A stretch of 64,000 bases of DNA from Marsupella aquatica (GCA_973895155.1 OZ316892.1:12276001-12340000), one strand, 5' to 3'; counted from the first letter of the stretch, positions 12,401-25,699 are shown. Notes: generated by a model not told the origin, from the letters alone. A program made the numbers and translations.

Positions 12401-15400
12401 TTTGAGAAGAGCGTGTAGAGACTACAAACATGGCCGTAACCTCATAAGTGACCAGTCAATTTGAGTCTAGCCCTAGACGGTAGTCTTACAGGCCTGAGAT
12501 CAAATGCGGGCGGCACTCTAAGCCATCCCTCCTCACCAAAGTAGAAAGTAATCTAACCTCCACTAGACAATGCTTCCTTCACTCTGACAGAATGATCAAA
12601 AGGTCATTAATCGACTAGGAATACCAGACAGCCCCAGCACAGCTGCAACAGCTGACTAACTATGCTCTACTACTTGACAGATGTTTCACTTGTTAGTGCC
12701 AGGCACTAGAGGAATCCTTAATGAGTGGAATAGGCCACTGTCAAGCCCATTCCATGGATAGGAGACTGCCATTCGGAAGACTACGACAGGCTTCGACAGG
12801 CTGATTTTCATCAATGTATGAGTTTCGCTGATTGCAATAAAGGGAAAAAGCAAAAAGAGAGAGGACCAATCAAATGGCTTGGTCAACGGACAAAACCTGC
12901 AGTGCAAAACTTGCGGCCTCAATAGCAGCGGCAGCAGCCTGACTTCCTTGCGAAGGAGTAGCACCAGGGCCTGATGATCCCGGACCATAAATACTCTTCG
13001 CAAATGCCACACGAAGTAGCTGCCCATTTTTCTCAAGTGCTGTTCCATTGCTGGCTTCCAATGCCTTGGTTGCCTCTTGCACCTGACAACGATGATACGG
13101 GTTACGATATTGCTTTTTACATTATGAGATCTTCATGGCGAAACTCAATAAAACTCCAGGTTAAAAATAACTTGACTAAGCGCTCTGCAAACAATTTCTT
13201 CTGCCCCGTTTAGACAATCTATACACCCACCAAGCAACTCACTGAATTCCAGACGGCAGAGTGCACAATCAAATAGTGTACCGTGTTGAAATGTATGAAC
13301 GCAAACCCTCGAGACACCTGAGTAAACTTATCTCGGACCAGCCGCAAATCCTGTGCACTAACAATAATGTCACCTCAGTTCGGAACTTGATAGCTCTCTC
13401 TAACATGAACTTGTCCTCCAAATACAAATCTAGATACACTTCAATGCAAAGAGTGATAATAACCCCAGACACCCACTCGTTCAGAGGTGCAAGGCTTGAA
13501 CTGTAAGCAAATGCCATCCCTCAACATCATCTAAGAGAGCCAGCTTAGAAAGGACCTTGATAGGAGCATGTTTCGAGAATTCAAAACGTAAAATTTCCTC
13601 ATCAATATTGTCATCCAAGCCACGTACAACCAGAACGTGAGTCGGCCCTGCAACAAGCAAAATCGAATTAATGAACTCTTCCAATATCATCCTGGCAAAG
13701 GGACAAGACAATTTGAATGCTCGTTACATTGTAGAGCACAAATCTATCCCACGGTAAAGTATTATCTGTACCAAATCGCAATATACTCTGCAACTCTGAT
13801 TGCAAGTTGAAATGGTTCAAGCGCTAGAACCACAACAATGGCGTCCTTTATTAATCATGCTACGGCTAGCATCCTCATTCAGTGGCGACTCGAGTTCAGT
13901 ACCGATTCTTGGATCCCGTTCCGCAAAGCTATCTAAGGTTTACACGTACACTTTAAATCACAGAGCTTGCCTGCAACTGACTTCCGGGATCCATACGGCC
14001 AACAGGCTCCTCTGAGAAAACGAAGCTTTCGATTCTTGAGCTGAGCCCCAAATTGACAAAGCTTCCATTTCAAAGCATCCAAACCATGATCTGTGTAGAC
14101 TTAACTGTCATTGTTAGCTTTCGCTTGCCTTGTAATTTCTAAGCTGTCCTCTTGGATACCCATCCACATCTGCTGCTGGCTAGGCATTAGGGTCTCGGCT
14201 TACTCTCATTGTGATAAGACAAAATTTTCCTAATAATGCAACCAAGTTTTGGTTACTTGGTACCCTATCCTTAATCATCGCGACCCTTGTTACCGAGAAA
14301 CTTTCGACCACAACAGGTCCTTAACCCGTAGAAACGAAAAAATATCAGATGGAGAGGCACGGACACAGGAAGAGGATCACTTCTTGACGACATAAAAGAG
14401 CAGAACCAACCTGCTTCGGAGCTCCTCCTCCCTCCAGATGCTGGAACTGTTGAAACTGGCACATCAGCTGCAGGAGCATCGTCGGCCCTCCCCTCGTTGC
14501 ACTGCAAGCACAGCAGGCAGATTAACAAATTGAAAATTCAACCTTTCACACATTCCCGTAACCAAGATACCAGAAATGGAAACACCAAAACAAAGGAAAA
14601 AGATCTCACCTGGAAGCAAAGAGTGCGACGTGCAAAGTTCACACATCCACAAACGGTACACATCCAATCTGCACCAACCCCTGTCACACTTCTGGAAGAT
14701 CCTCCCCTTCCACTGCCCCCTCCTTGTGGGGTTCCTAATCCTCCCGTTGGCTTGCTACTGCAGGGACAACAAGTTAACGGCACATGTCAGTCTCCAAATG
14801 CCACAAGCACGTTGACAACTGGCGCCAGTACTATGTAGAACTAACCATGAAGAGACAAGGAAATGAACGTACAATACACTCTTGCTTTCTCAAGAAAATC
14901 TTGCAATTTATCATTCCAGTGAACTTTATCATTCCAGTGAACACTGCTACCGCATGAACGTCAAATCTTAGGTAACCCGCAGGCCGAGTGAGATACAGGA
15001 GTCTAAGGTGGCTCAAAACCTGCTTATAAGAGCCAGTAAAGAAACTATGGAAGAAACTACGCATACCTATACTCAAAAAAAAGGCGGCGGCCATCTACAA
15101 CCAAACCATCGTACCCAACACCATCCATCATTTTCTGGGCAGCCTCCTGCAACCAACGCACATAATATTGGTCAGATGAAGCTCGTTATCACCATCCCTG
15201 AAGGAAGTGATATATCTTGTGTACCCAGAAAATGATGACTGCCTTTCATATGAAATGATGCAATACAACTCCTTCCGCAGTCCAAAATCATCAGGATTCA
15301 ACATAAAGTCGGTAATCGTCTGAAGGAAAAAGACAGTGCTACATTCGAGCGATGACACTAAGAGAGAAACTCCACTGCGAAATCATGCAACATCAAGAAC

Positions 15401-18244
15401 TAGAAGTAGAACTGAGCCCTCCAAATCTACATGTTGACTTCTTTCGAATTTCGAGGTTGAAAGAATTCTAAGAAATGGGACATCGTACCATAGAAGGAAA
15501 ATCCACAAAAGCAAAACCACGGGAGACACCCGAGTTTCGTTCTTTGATGACACGAACATGCCTCAGTGGGCCCCAATCAGCCTGCACATCGGCCTTAAAG
15601 TTAGTGCCTGGTATACGTCATTGGCCCTGTACCCTGCCATGAGTTCAAGGATGGGCAACACGAGTTCCAGCACTTTACCACCAATCTCAATGATTTCGTA
15701 CAGCCTACTGGATTTTTGCCACAAGATATTTCATCAAAGAAAACAACCTTGTATCAACCAATTTGGAGAAGCTGAGAATGTAAAATTACCAGGGCATGAT
15801 ATAAGTCATCTTCCACAGTTTTCTGCGAGAGCCCTTTCACGACAAGGGTTGCAGAAGGTGCCTGCAGCTCACAACAAAACTAGAGTTGTAAGACTGCCGT
15901 TTACAGGGACAGAAGCTCAATTCCCTGGATAAGCAAACACCGACATCTTCGACTCACATCCTCAATTTTCCACAAAAGGTGCTGCCAACATGTCCAAGCA
16001 CAGCACCGATAGATATGGTCCTCTGCTACAAACTAACCGCAACTAACTCCACTGAGAGCATTTCCACCATGAATGTCTCGCGTCAAGAGAGTAGCTCCTC
16101 ATCAGTGTAGAAGTGACTTTAGCCAAATTTGCAAAAGGTAAGGATTTTGCGGATACACTGCCCACTTAAAAACTCGCTCCGGGTATTCATTCTTTCAGTA
16201 AACCATGGATGAATCATATAGCTCAAACCAAGGTCATCGCTATTCTTTTGACTGCTTTATACTTTGTTCTGCTGATCAGGCAGACGCAGATTCAGGACAA
16301 AAATTTTATTACCAAGGTTGTCCGTTCATGATTGCTACTCCTCCCCTCTCGATCTCTTCGCCTCTCTGTGCGAGGAGTCTCTTGTCGAAGAACATCTTCA
16401 ATACTATCCTCCCGCCATCCGCGGCTGCGGCTGCGACGTGATCGTGACCTCCGACTCCTCTCGTCATAACTAACCGAACGAGAGCGGTGCCGATCCCTGT
16501 GATACTCTGCTTCATGAGGACTCCAATCACGGTCCCTGTCCCGGCTACGGCTCCTATTCCAGTCTCGCTCTTTCCTTTGCCGCCGGTCTCTTTCTCTCCG
16601 ACCCCTCTCCCTGTCTGAGTCGGATACTCGGTGACGGGGTGGAAAATCCAATTCAACATCACGGCTACCTTCTCGACTTCCATGCAATGATCTCCGGACA
16701 TATTCATACTCCTCTCCGTCATAGCTGTCACGGTCTCGACTGCATCTGGCAGCTCTGTCAAAACTGTAGTCTCGGAAAGAGTCGACATACCCCACTTTTT
16801 CATGTCTATGAACTTCTCGAAGAATAGCAAGCTCATCTTCTATATTCCGCCGCTTGGCAGGTGGCCAGAGACCAAGAACAGACGGTCCCACGCCGAATAT
16901 CTCCCCATCAAACAAAACGTCTCTTGAGTAAGACTCCCGCGGATATCCCCTCTCTCGTTCAAATCCCCCTTCCAAATAGCCCCCTCCTGCATAAGCTCCT
17001 CCAGCTCTGTTGACAAAAGACTACACACAATTAGCAGAGGACGACGACATCTTTTAAACGACTGCGACCAATTCCCGCTTGCCCTACCAACATAAGACAA
17101 ACTAAAACTCAGTGCACCTGTGTAAAAGAGGAAAATATGTCTAACATCAGTTCCAGTCACAAAACAGAATGTGCTATTGTATCACGGATGTGAAGCTTTT
17201 CAGAAAAATTCGAAGTCTCCACATGTTTGTTCAAATTTATCTACGACAAATTAAACTCAGTGCACCTGTGTAAAAGAGCAAACGCGCCTAACATCAATTC
17301 CAGCACAAAACAGGATGTGCTACTGTACGGGTGTTAATCTTCTTAGACAAATCCAAATTCTCCGAATGCTCTTCACCCTTATGCCAATTAAACCAAACTA
17401 ACTCTTTCGAAACTTCTCACTGAGCTCTAGATTGTACACAATAAAACAACGCTTGCGTGGATATTGAAACCCCAAAAGTGGACATCGTGGTTAAACGAGT
17501 GGAGATTTTCATGGAGGACATGACCAAACGACAGACATCTAACGTGCAGAAGGCGAGCTGCTGGAGTGAGGTCACCGCCAGAATAAAACCTGAGATCAGA
17601 GTCGTGGTTGGCATCGTAGCTCTCCAAAGCCTGTGCATCCAAAAGAAATAGGGCAAGTCAGCACCCAAGACAGAAACAGGAGGAGAGGAGGCCTCTTTTT
17701 CTGCCAAATCCAGAAGAGCCATATCCACATTTGGCGTTGGGCGTGGGTGATTGATTGTGTGCTTGCGGGTCAGGACGGTGAGAAGCACAAGATCCATCAT
17801 TCTTATGGTGGGGTCACCCCGCAGCACAGGAGACACTATTCAGAAAACCACAATATTTTACTGATATCAACTTTCTCCTATTGTGTGGCGTACGCTGCTG
17901 TTATCCCATTCTGCTTGCTGCAGCACATAGCGTCCACCGTCCATCGCGCCAACTTCTACTTGGTTGCATATCCCCAGAGGAATGGTTCTTTACATCCCGC
18001 TTCGCAGCTCCCCTTCTAATTCAGAAACTGTACCATCAGTGACACCAATCAATGGCATCAGTATCACATGGAATACAATTACAATCCCACTGCTGGTTGG
18101 ATTCCTGGAGGAGACAACATTCGTTTCTCTCAACCCCAACTCCCCCAAATCGTAATCTTTCATAAGTAGGAGAAGAACAGATCTCTCCGTTCTCTCCCTC
18201 CCTGACCCTGTTTACCTCTCCTCAAATCCAAAATATGAGTCCAT
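9451..18244 (-). CDS. SUA: RBM5/RBM10-type splicing regulator, SUA homologue
   Basis: Arabidopsis SUA (suppressor of abi3-5) is a nuclear splicing factor that binds U2AF65 and controls cryptic-intron retention. Fourteen exons join without a frame break: 17630-17590, 17006-16313, 15861-15790, 15581-15489, 15146-15067, 14757-14610, 14501-14411, 13647-13556, 13350-13282, 13082-12897, 12155-11864, 11756-10755, 9997-9810, 9633-9451 (1076 residues). In order they encode an Arg/Ser/Asp-rich N-terminus (PSVLGLWPPAKRRNIEDE), RRM1 (LVVKGLSQ, SRGFAFVDF), a RanBP2 zinc finger (DWMCTVCG...LCFQC, ligands split by an intron), RRM2 (HVLVVRGLDD, SRGFAFIHF), an OCRE aromatic repeat (SGYYYDAASGFYYD), a low-complexity linker, and a G-patch (NVGNRMLRNMGWQEGLGLGK) with the usual GDTYRVVIQKKALARF end. 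The start is tentative: exon 18244-18216 (MDSYFGFEE) plus a 22-nt exon 18104-18083 restore frame and have good splice sites. Domain order and length fit the family. Confidence 0.93.
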
Positions 18245-19608
18245 GGAAAGGACGCAAAACAGTAAATTAGGTCTACGGCAAAAGACTACTCAGAAGCAAA
18301 TTCTTGTGCCTAACACATGTAGCTATTGGTCAAAATACGTAGGTTCGCAGTCATTCAGGGACAAGTCTGGTCACCTTGGACCGTCCGAAGAGTCCCACCA
18401 CTGCGCCAAATTCTACAGACGCAGTACCACTCTACTTGAACCTCTAACTCGGCGTTATCGAGCGCCGAAAGGATAAGGAATCAGAGCAAAACGCACTCTG
18501 CCCGAAATCATCACTGTACCATAGCACACGACCAGATTCTTGTAAGTTCTTCCAGAATAAAACCTCTCGGCCTTGCTCTTTAAACCCCAGCATAGTCAGG
18601 ACTCTCCTCAATCAGACCAAACCATTCCTGTTTATGCCCATTCGTTCGCGATCGGAAACCCGACCAGCCCTAAAAGCAGGCACTAGTGCCACTGACAGCC
18701 ACCAGCGGCTCAACAATCACATCTGAAATCCCTATCACTTCAAACAGAGTGATCTCTCAAGCCACGAAGGCCACCGTGATATACACCAAATTTGATCGCC
18801 AGTCTGGAACAGCGTCAACAGAGAAAACTTATCGCGGCATATCGCCTCTCTTCGGCCTGACTGTACAGTAGCAATCGCTCATCTCTTCCTCCCTAGCCAC
18901 CTCCCCCCTCAGAGCTGCTCCCAATTTCCAATGGCTGCCGCTTGGCATAAAACTGATAATTAGTCTTACCCAAACCACGAGCGAAGCACGAGTCGTGTTA
19001 TCGATATAGTGTCGCCCACGCAAAAGAGCACAAGTCGATGACACCAATGCAATCTCCCCCGCCCATGAGCGACAGCACTCGTGGTTGCGACAGCGCGTTT
19101 CGCCGTGAGACTCCAGGCGCGATGGCCACCAGTCCTGTCGCCGTGGAGAACGAAGACACTGCAGAATCCGATCCCCTTCTTCCTCCAATCGTGAGCACTG
19201 TAGTAGATCGCTTTAATCAACAAACAGAAGAATTGCGACCAATTCGGGCAGCCAATCGAGCTTATAACACAACAAGACACATCAACAACAGCGCCTGCAA
19301 TTCACATCGCCGAGTGCGTGTTCGTCAACCCTGTCGTCGGCATACGGTTGAGAGATCGCCCGAGCACCAAAGCAAATAGAAGCAAAGCTTTCAGCGCGCG
19401 CAAGCAAAGCACGCACAATCCCTAATCTCTCACACACGGTCACCTCGAACAGAATAACACGAAGCGCGTCGTGTGTTTGTCTATAGGAGCTTAATAGGTG
19501 ACAGAGACTCGCGGACGAGGGGGATAACTCATAACTGCCGATCTAGACTCTAAGACACGGGAGTATCGTCTACTCTTCCTAAGTGCACACACTCCGGGGC
19601 AGAAGCCA
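18245..19608. other. Upstream region of SUA homologue
   Basis: This stretch lies 5' of the proposed minus-strand SUA start and probably contains its leader and promoter. Open frames at 18829-19188 and 19038-19379 overlap each other on opposite strands and match no family I know. No gene is supported. Confidence 0.4.
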
Positions 19609-20435
19609 GGGCCTTGCACTTACATGTGATCTGGACTCCATGATAAGCGCACATTTTTAGACTTTGCAGCTATAGATATGTAATGTGATGATTTTCTTGT
19701 TGCTGGAGTGTCTCGACCTGCAGTCATTCCTCTTGGGGCCTTGCAATTACTTGTGGTTTGCACTACGTGGTAGGTCACATTTTCATTCCTATTGGGGCCT
19801 TGCATTTGCATGTGGTTTGCAGTATGTGATATGCAAACATTTCCGGACTTTGCACTTATAGACAAGTAACATGATCATTCTTCTTGTTGCAAGAGTGTCT
19901 TGACCTTCAGTCATTCCTCTTAGGGCCTTGCACTTATATTTGGTTTGCACTGCATGATATCCAAACATTTTCAGACTTTGTACTTGTAGACAATTAACAT
20001 GATGATTCTTCTTGTTGCTAGCGTGTCTCTCTACCTTCACTCACTCTCGTCGGGCCTTGCACTTACTTGTGGTATTCACTATGTGATAAGTGGGCATTTT
20101 CAGACGTTGCAGCAATTATAGATAAGTAACATGATGATTCTTCTTGTTGCTAGAGTGCCTCTACCTTCAATCATTCCTCTTAGGGCCCTGATCTTACATG
20201 TGCTTTTGCACTACATGATAAGTGGATATTTTCAGACTTTGCAGTTACAGATAAGTAATATGATGATTCTTCTTGTTGCTAGAGTGTCACCTTCACTCAT
20301 TCCTCTTAGGGCCTTGCACTTACATGTGATTTGCACTATGTGATAAGTGAGCATTTCAGACGTTGGCAGCAATTATAGATAAGTATGGTGATGATTCTTC
20401 TTGTTGCTAGAGTCCCTCAACCTTCAGTCATTCCT
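19609..20435. repeat. Satellite-like tandem array, about 127-bp unit, 7 copies
   Basis: Units begin with GGGCCTTGCACTTACATGTG or variants near 19609, 19736, 19795, 19923, 20052, 20183 and 20309. Spacing is 127, 59 (a truncated unit), 128, 129, 131 and 126 bp. Shared blocks within each unit are a TGATAAGTG-CATTTTCAGAC stretch, GATAAGTAACATGATGATTC, TTCTTGTTGCTAGAGTG and TTCAGTCATTCCTCTT. Copies differ by point changes and small indels, so the array is not recent. It lies in the gene-poor block upstream of the SUA homologue. Confidence 0.9.
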
Positions 20436-20599
20436 CTAGCTTCACTATGTCCCTTGTCGCATTGAAGAAGCTACCATATCATGGTCAAGTAGAATTGTTG
20501 TCCCTTCCTAAACCATGAATGTATATCCTTTAGATTAAACATCATATCATATCCATAAGAGATCCACATAGGATTTTATGCTCTTACCCATAAGTGTGC

Positions 20600-20880
20600 A
20601 CATACCCATATAGAGGGTTTTTCAATTACATAATAGTGGTTTAGTGGAACACTCTTTGCACTTCAAAAATTGCAAAGGAGCGCAATATGTTTGGGGGAAA
20701 ATGGAAGAATTAAACTCCTTTGCAATCAGCCAATGTTTGCACTTCTGGTTTCTGCACACTTTAGGAAGAGCCAACTGTAGCTTCTTTGCTTGTAATTCCA
20801 TGATGATAAAGTTGAACGAGGGAGGAAGTAGTGGCACTCTGATGCCATGGTTCAACCTCCATAAACCCTCCTTGGGAAAT
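20600..20880 (-). mobile_element. Remnant of a copia-like LTR retrotransposon (LTR end plus primer-binding site)
   Basis: On the minus strand the sequence around 20860-20840 reads AACCA then TGGCATCAGAGTGCC. This resembles the initiator-Met tRNA primer-binding site TGGTATCAGAGC that directly follows the 5' LTR of plant copia elements. It differs at two positions in that site. No gag or pol frame can be followed, and the other LTR was not found. The boundaries given are only the nearby segment, not a proven element. Confidence 0.35.
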
Positions 20881-23800
20881 TTTATAGTGTTTTTCATTGA
20901 AAGCTACTAGCCCAATGCCCTAACGTTGCAGACTGTATGTGATGTTGTGCATAAGGGCCAGGTTCCATGGGCCAGGGGTAGGGAGTACGGTCACTCCCTC
21001 TGACATTAACTAGGGCTCAAATACATCGTATGCCAAGGTGTATACAGTATTTTAAAAGTATAAATTTTGACTCAGGAGCCAATGAGAATGCCCTGTACTG
21101 TTCTTATACAGGGGCAGGGGGTACCCCTGAAGTTTAAGAGGGAGTGTGAGGGAAAATCATACTCCTTGATACAGTATTTGTATACCCCTCAGTCCCTGGA
21201 AAAGCTGCAATCTTATTGGCTTAAAAATTCTGACAGCATCTGTACTCCTTACTCCCAGCCCCATGGAACCTAGCCCTAAGTGTTGTGTTAACCATTGGAG
21301 ATACCTTTTTGTCAAATTCCTCTCATCAACCATCCAAACTGTCTTCCAACTTCATCAAATCACTTTTGTTTACAGATTAATCATTGCACCTCCTTCATTT
21401 GCTTTCTTTCATTGTTTGTCTGCTACCCAATCTTCCCTCCAATGGTGGTGACAACTTGTGTAATTTCTAGACATAGCAATCTGACCCTTTCTGCCTGTTG
21501 GAGTTAGCCTGTCACCTGGATTGAGAGTTCTTTGATTAACTCTCAACTCAATTTTTCTTTTGATTAATTACTAGAGACAATGGTCCAACTCTCACTGGTC
21601 GCCAACCCTGCCAGTCACTTGGATTATAAGTTAAATTTCATCTAACCTTCAACTAATCTAGTTCTGATTGCCCTCAAGGATCACAGCCCATGACTCCCTG
21701 GTGGGGATGGGTTGCCCTACACACTGAAATCAAGGTTGTGGGAGAACTCTCAGTCAAAATCCTGCCAAGTCCACCAACTATTGCAAAAGTGGGTCAAAAT
21801 CTTGACATTCCCCTGCTCTTGCCTGAACTATCCTTTGTCTTTTAGTTTCTTCTACTATTGCAAAAAACTTTTTTCTTCTTTGCTTTAAGCTCCTTGGGAT
21901 CCCCATCCCAAACCTTTTGCTCCTTTTGGATTCTTAAGCTCACATTGGATTTAGATTATGTAAAGGTGCATTTTAAGAAATTAAGACAACTTGGATTTAT
22001 TGTAGCAAAGTTTGAATTTCATGCAAGTCTCATTTGTTTGGTTCATTGGTTTTATGCATTGTTGGTAAATGGGTTGGTAAATCTAGTCTCAAGGTCTTGT
22101 CAAACCCACCCTTGTTAATGAACAACTCCACATCTAGTGACTTTGTGCATGTAGCAGGCCCCAAATTGTTACCCGTTTGAAGATGCTTTGCTTGTGGTGA
22201 CCTTAGGCAAGATGGAAACTATTTTGTGTGTCGGACCTGCCTAGCTCAGGAATCAATTCATGACATGACAGACCTTTATGAAATCCTAGGACATAAACTC
22301 ACACCAAAGGTTTACCTTAAAGGGCAAGGTAGGAGCTCATTTAGGGGCAACTGAGCAGGTCATGCAACTGGCTTGCAGGCGGGGAAAACCTCCAATTTAA
22401 TATTTTTGTATTTTGTACTCAAATTCTTACAACTTGCTACTATTCCTTGTGCACGGCCCCTCTGATCAACCGTACCTCTGCACTTTTCATTCACCAATTT
22501 AGAGGGGATACGTTCAGCCCTACATTGAGGCCAAACTCTATGTATAAGATTTAGCCAAACCTAAGTTGCGGTCAACACCAAAACAAACTCCTCATATGTA
22601 ATGGAGCTACAGTAAGCTTGCTACGGCAACATAGATTATGGTTGAGAGATTTTTCATTAAGGAAAAGTTGTAGATCATGATAGTTGAAGGAAACAACAAG
22701 GAGCTAGGCTCACAGTCTGCTCTTTCACCATAAATATCCAGCAAAGGTGAGGGTCACATTAAGCAGCAACAGATGCTCTGATATTGTGCTTCTTTGTAGG
22801 GTTGAACATCAGCATTACCAGTAGCCAACTAGCCTGAATCAGAATTTGGATGACTCTAAGACTAATGTGAAGCTGCAAGACACTACTAGACAACAACACA
22901 ATTTTGATAGCACCCCTGCCAGGTCAGCACTAGGAAGATTACTTGGACACACTTCTAGGATCTTGAGCTGGCCACTTTGTCTGGCTCTTCAGAATCTCAT
23001 GGCCTTTAACTAGGTGCAAGTACCATGTTGGGCCAGTTGGTCTGGCCCCCTTGGTGCTTGTCGGAGTTTGTGTTTATTTTTCCTGGGTGGTATTGTGCGC
23101 TCCCCCCCCCCCCCCCTCCCTATTCATTTTGAGCACGTTCAACATCTCTTTTTCAGTTGCAACAAGGTTACACATAGAGTTGGAGAGACATCCACAGAAA
23201 CTGACATGCAAATCAAAAGATTAAAAAATTGAGGTAAAATGAAATTTTATTCAAAACATAAATTAAATCATTCTCTAAAACAATTAATTCAAAATGGACA
23301 AGTCTCCTTGTTAACGTGGTCAGTTATGTCTTGGTAGAGGAGAGGAAGCAAAGTAAAGTAAGTCTCTTGGTGTCTTGGGAGATAATGTTCTGGAGATTTC
23401 TCTGGAATGTTGCTTGAATGCCTCGTCGAATCTCTATCCTTCTTTTCGATTTGCTGGTATTATCCAATGACCTGGAGAACGAGAACAATAAAACTTTTGC
23501 AAGGAATCTGGTTTTGAGGTTAGTCTCAGACACCCTCCTTGCAGCAGCATTATTGTGATCCTGACTTGAGCTTCTGTAAGTAACTGTCATTGACACTCCA
23601 GCTTCGCGAACGGTCTAAGGTCTTTCCGCAAGGCTGAGAGTCATTTTGGTTTGTGGGCTTTTTGGCTCTCCAGCAACGGGCCCATTTCTTTCTTTCTTGG
23701 GTGGCTTTTGTCCCTTGCATGTTATTGACGGCCCTTGCCCCCTTTTTCCAAAAATGAAAAATGAAAAATATGAGTTTTCCAGTGTGTTACTAACAACATA

Positions 23801-24059
23801 GTCTAATTGTGACCAGAATTTATGTTTTTACTTACTTCCTGGACTTGTTTTTGTATATTCATGATTTTGTTGGGTACCAATACTCAACATTGTTTTAGTA
23901 TCGAGTGTACTTTTTGATGTTCATGTGTGAGTGAATGACCCATTCAGGACAAAAGACAAGATCAAGACTTAGGATGAACCTCCTGTATTTATTTGCAGTC
24001 CCCTGCCCTGCTTGCTACCCACACCTCTTCTTTTCTCAGATTTTTTTCAAGTGTGACTA

Positions 24060-24245
24060 GAGTATGAATGTATCCCACTTTTGGGTGGGATGAATGTCAA
24101 AAGGGATGTATGCTACCAGGGTTAGACCCTGGGACCTATTCCACTCGTCACCTGCTCTACCAGCCAGCCTAGGGACAGCTAATGACTGCAAGTATTCGTG
24201 CCTACTATTTATGTTCATACCAGGGTTGGGCAAGGCCGGCATGGG
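24060..24245 (-). mobile_element. tRNA-derived SINE-like element
   Basis: On the minus strand a pol III A-box-like stretch (CTGGCTGGTAGAGCAGGTGA, about 24170-24150) is followed 20-30 bp on by a B-box-like GGGTCTAACCC (about 24129-24118). The spacing and order fit a tRNA head. The surrounding sequence does not fold as a complete tRNA (no acceptor-stem pairing seen), so a SINE is preferred over a tRNA gene. Confidence 0.5.
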
Positions 24246-25265
24246 GCAACTAGGTACGGCTAATCAATGCTAATCTGCATTAATTAGCCTTGATCTTAGC
24301 CTTCATAATAAACCCTTTACAGTGCTACCATATAGTAGGCTCATTCTCAAATTTAGGTCAGTTTTTGTAATTTTGCTAAAGACAAATGGTTAATGGTTCC
24401 AAAATGTTTTGCTGGATACAATGCTTAGATTTTGTGTTGCGTTCGTAGATGTATCATGATTATAGCTCTGGAGTCAACCTTCAGTGAATTGCTTGCATAG
24501 CATAGCATCTTCGTTAGGCTTACGATAGGAGGTGGGGGTGGCACTCACATAAGTTTTTGAAACTACAAGCAAACAATGAAGTGTTTTTAAGATCCATTTG
24601 GGCAAAATTTTAAAAACACTACAATTGCAAGAACCTTATTTGTCATCAATTATTTGTCTTGCAAATACCCATAGGTTCTTTTCATCTGTTAGTTGTAGCT
24701 GCAGGAAAAGAAGCCCTCCTCTTGGACATTACTTGTAATGGAAAATATTATTTCAAAATTAGAGAATATACAACCTATACATGAATTTTGAAAGACCTAT
24801 GCAATCTATAGCACCCTGAGATTCATGGGTTGATCTCTTGTTGATCTACCCTTGCAAACCAATAGCCTAATTAGGCAAGCTTTGTAATCCTGCCAGTTAA
24901 CAATCATAACATTTCTTCAGCTTCCACGTCAATGTACTGCTGGATAAAAAGCAATTTCAAATCAGAAATAGGAGTCTCTCTCAACAAGCAAACTTGACCA
25001 TGATTACATTTTCTGGTGATAAGCATTAGGTTTGTGGAGAACCTACAAAGAGATGATCAGGGCTTGCTGCACCTATTCATTCAGTGCTTTCCACCCTAAG
25101 AAAAGACTTATAGGAACAGAGTGCTCGTAACTATCAGTATAGAGAGTAATCCAGGTTTTAGGGTTTTAATTAAGGGCTTTTCCTTGTCCAAGTGGCTATC
25201 TCAAGATGGGGAAAACCAACCAAGCTTGACACTTTTGGGATTGTCTACTCAATTATTGATGACAG

Positions 25266-25445
25266 ATTGTTGCCACTTATGAGGAAGCAATTCTTGAGTG
25301 CCCCAACATTGAGAAGCTCTGGGAGGTTATGCAAACTACATTCACCGGAGGCAAGTTCATTGACAACAAGTTCTTGTGGACTCTGCCTGTAGACCAATTG
25401 GATGAGTTGATGTTTGAGAATGGACAACTCCAAACAATCAAATGA
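25266..25445 (+). other. Orphan 59-codon open frame without Met start, possible exon or gene fragment
   Basis: The plus frame starting right after a CAG at 25265 reads IVATYEEAILECPNIEKLWE and continues for 59 codons to a TGA at 25443-25445. The composition looks like real protein (balanced charge, few repeats, motifs such as FTGGKFIDNKFLW). The frame lacks an upstream ATG because a stop immediately precedes the CAG. It could be a lone 3' exon, a retroposed gene fragment or a decayed transposon domain. I do not recognise the family. Confidence 0.3.
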
Positions 25446-25699
25446 GACGTAGACTGGATTATAAGTCACTATAGAGGCTAGTGAAATAGATAAATAAAAT
25501 ATATAACCCTATGAAAAAACTATGGCCAAAAGCCATCATCTACAACTATTAAGCTTTGATACACCCCTGCAAGACACCCGATTGCATACACTAAAGTTAA
25601 AATGTCTTAAATGCCAAAATGTGTCGAGTTGGAGAAATTAAATGCAAGATCTTGATTACAAATAGACCAAATGTGAACCAAAATGTGAACCAAAGTTTT

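Larger units (their letters stand above)
20436..25265. other. Gene-poor A/T-rich spacer with decayed transposon sequence
   Basis: No open frame here resembles a known gene. A copia-type primer-binding site is seen near 20850, a SINE near 24060-24250 and a 15-base C run at 23102-23116 (listed separately where useful). A T/C-rich segment at about 23640-23770 ending in AAAAATGAAAAATGAAAAAT looks like the 3' tail of a retroposon. The rest is unclassified. Confidence 0.45.

Noticed and set aside
19789-20040. 83-codon frame of repeated peptide
   Set aside because: It is an artefact of the 127-bp array.
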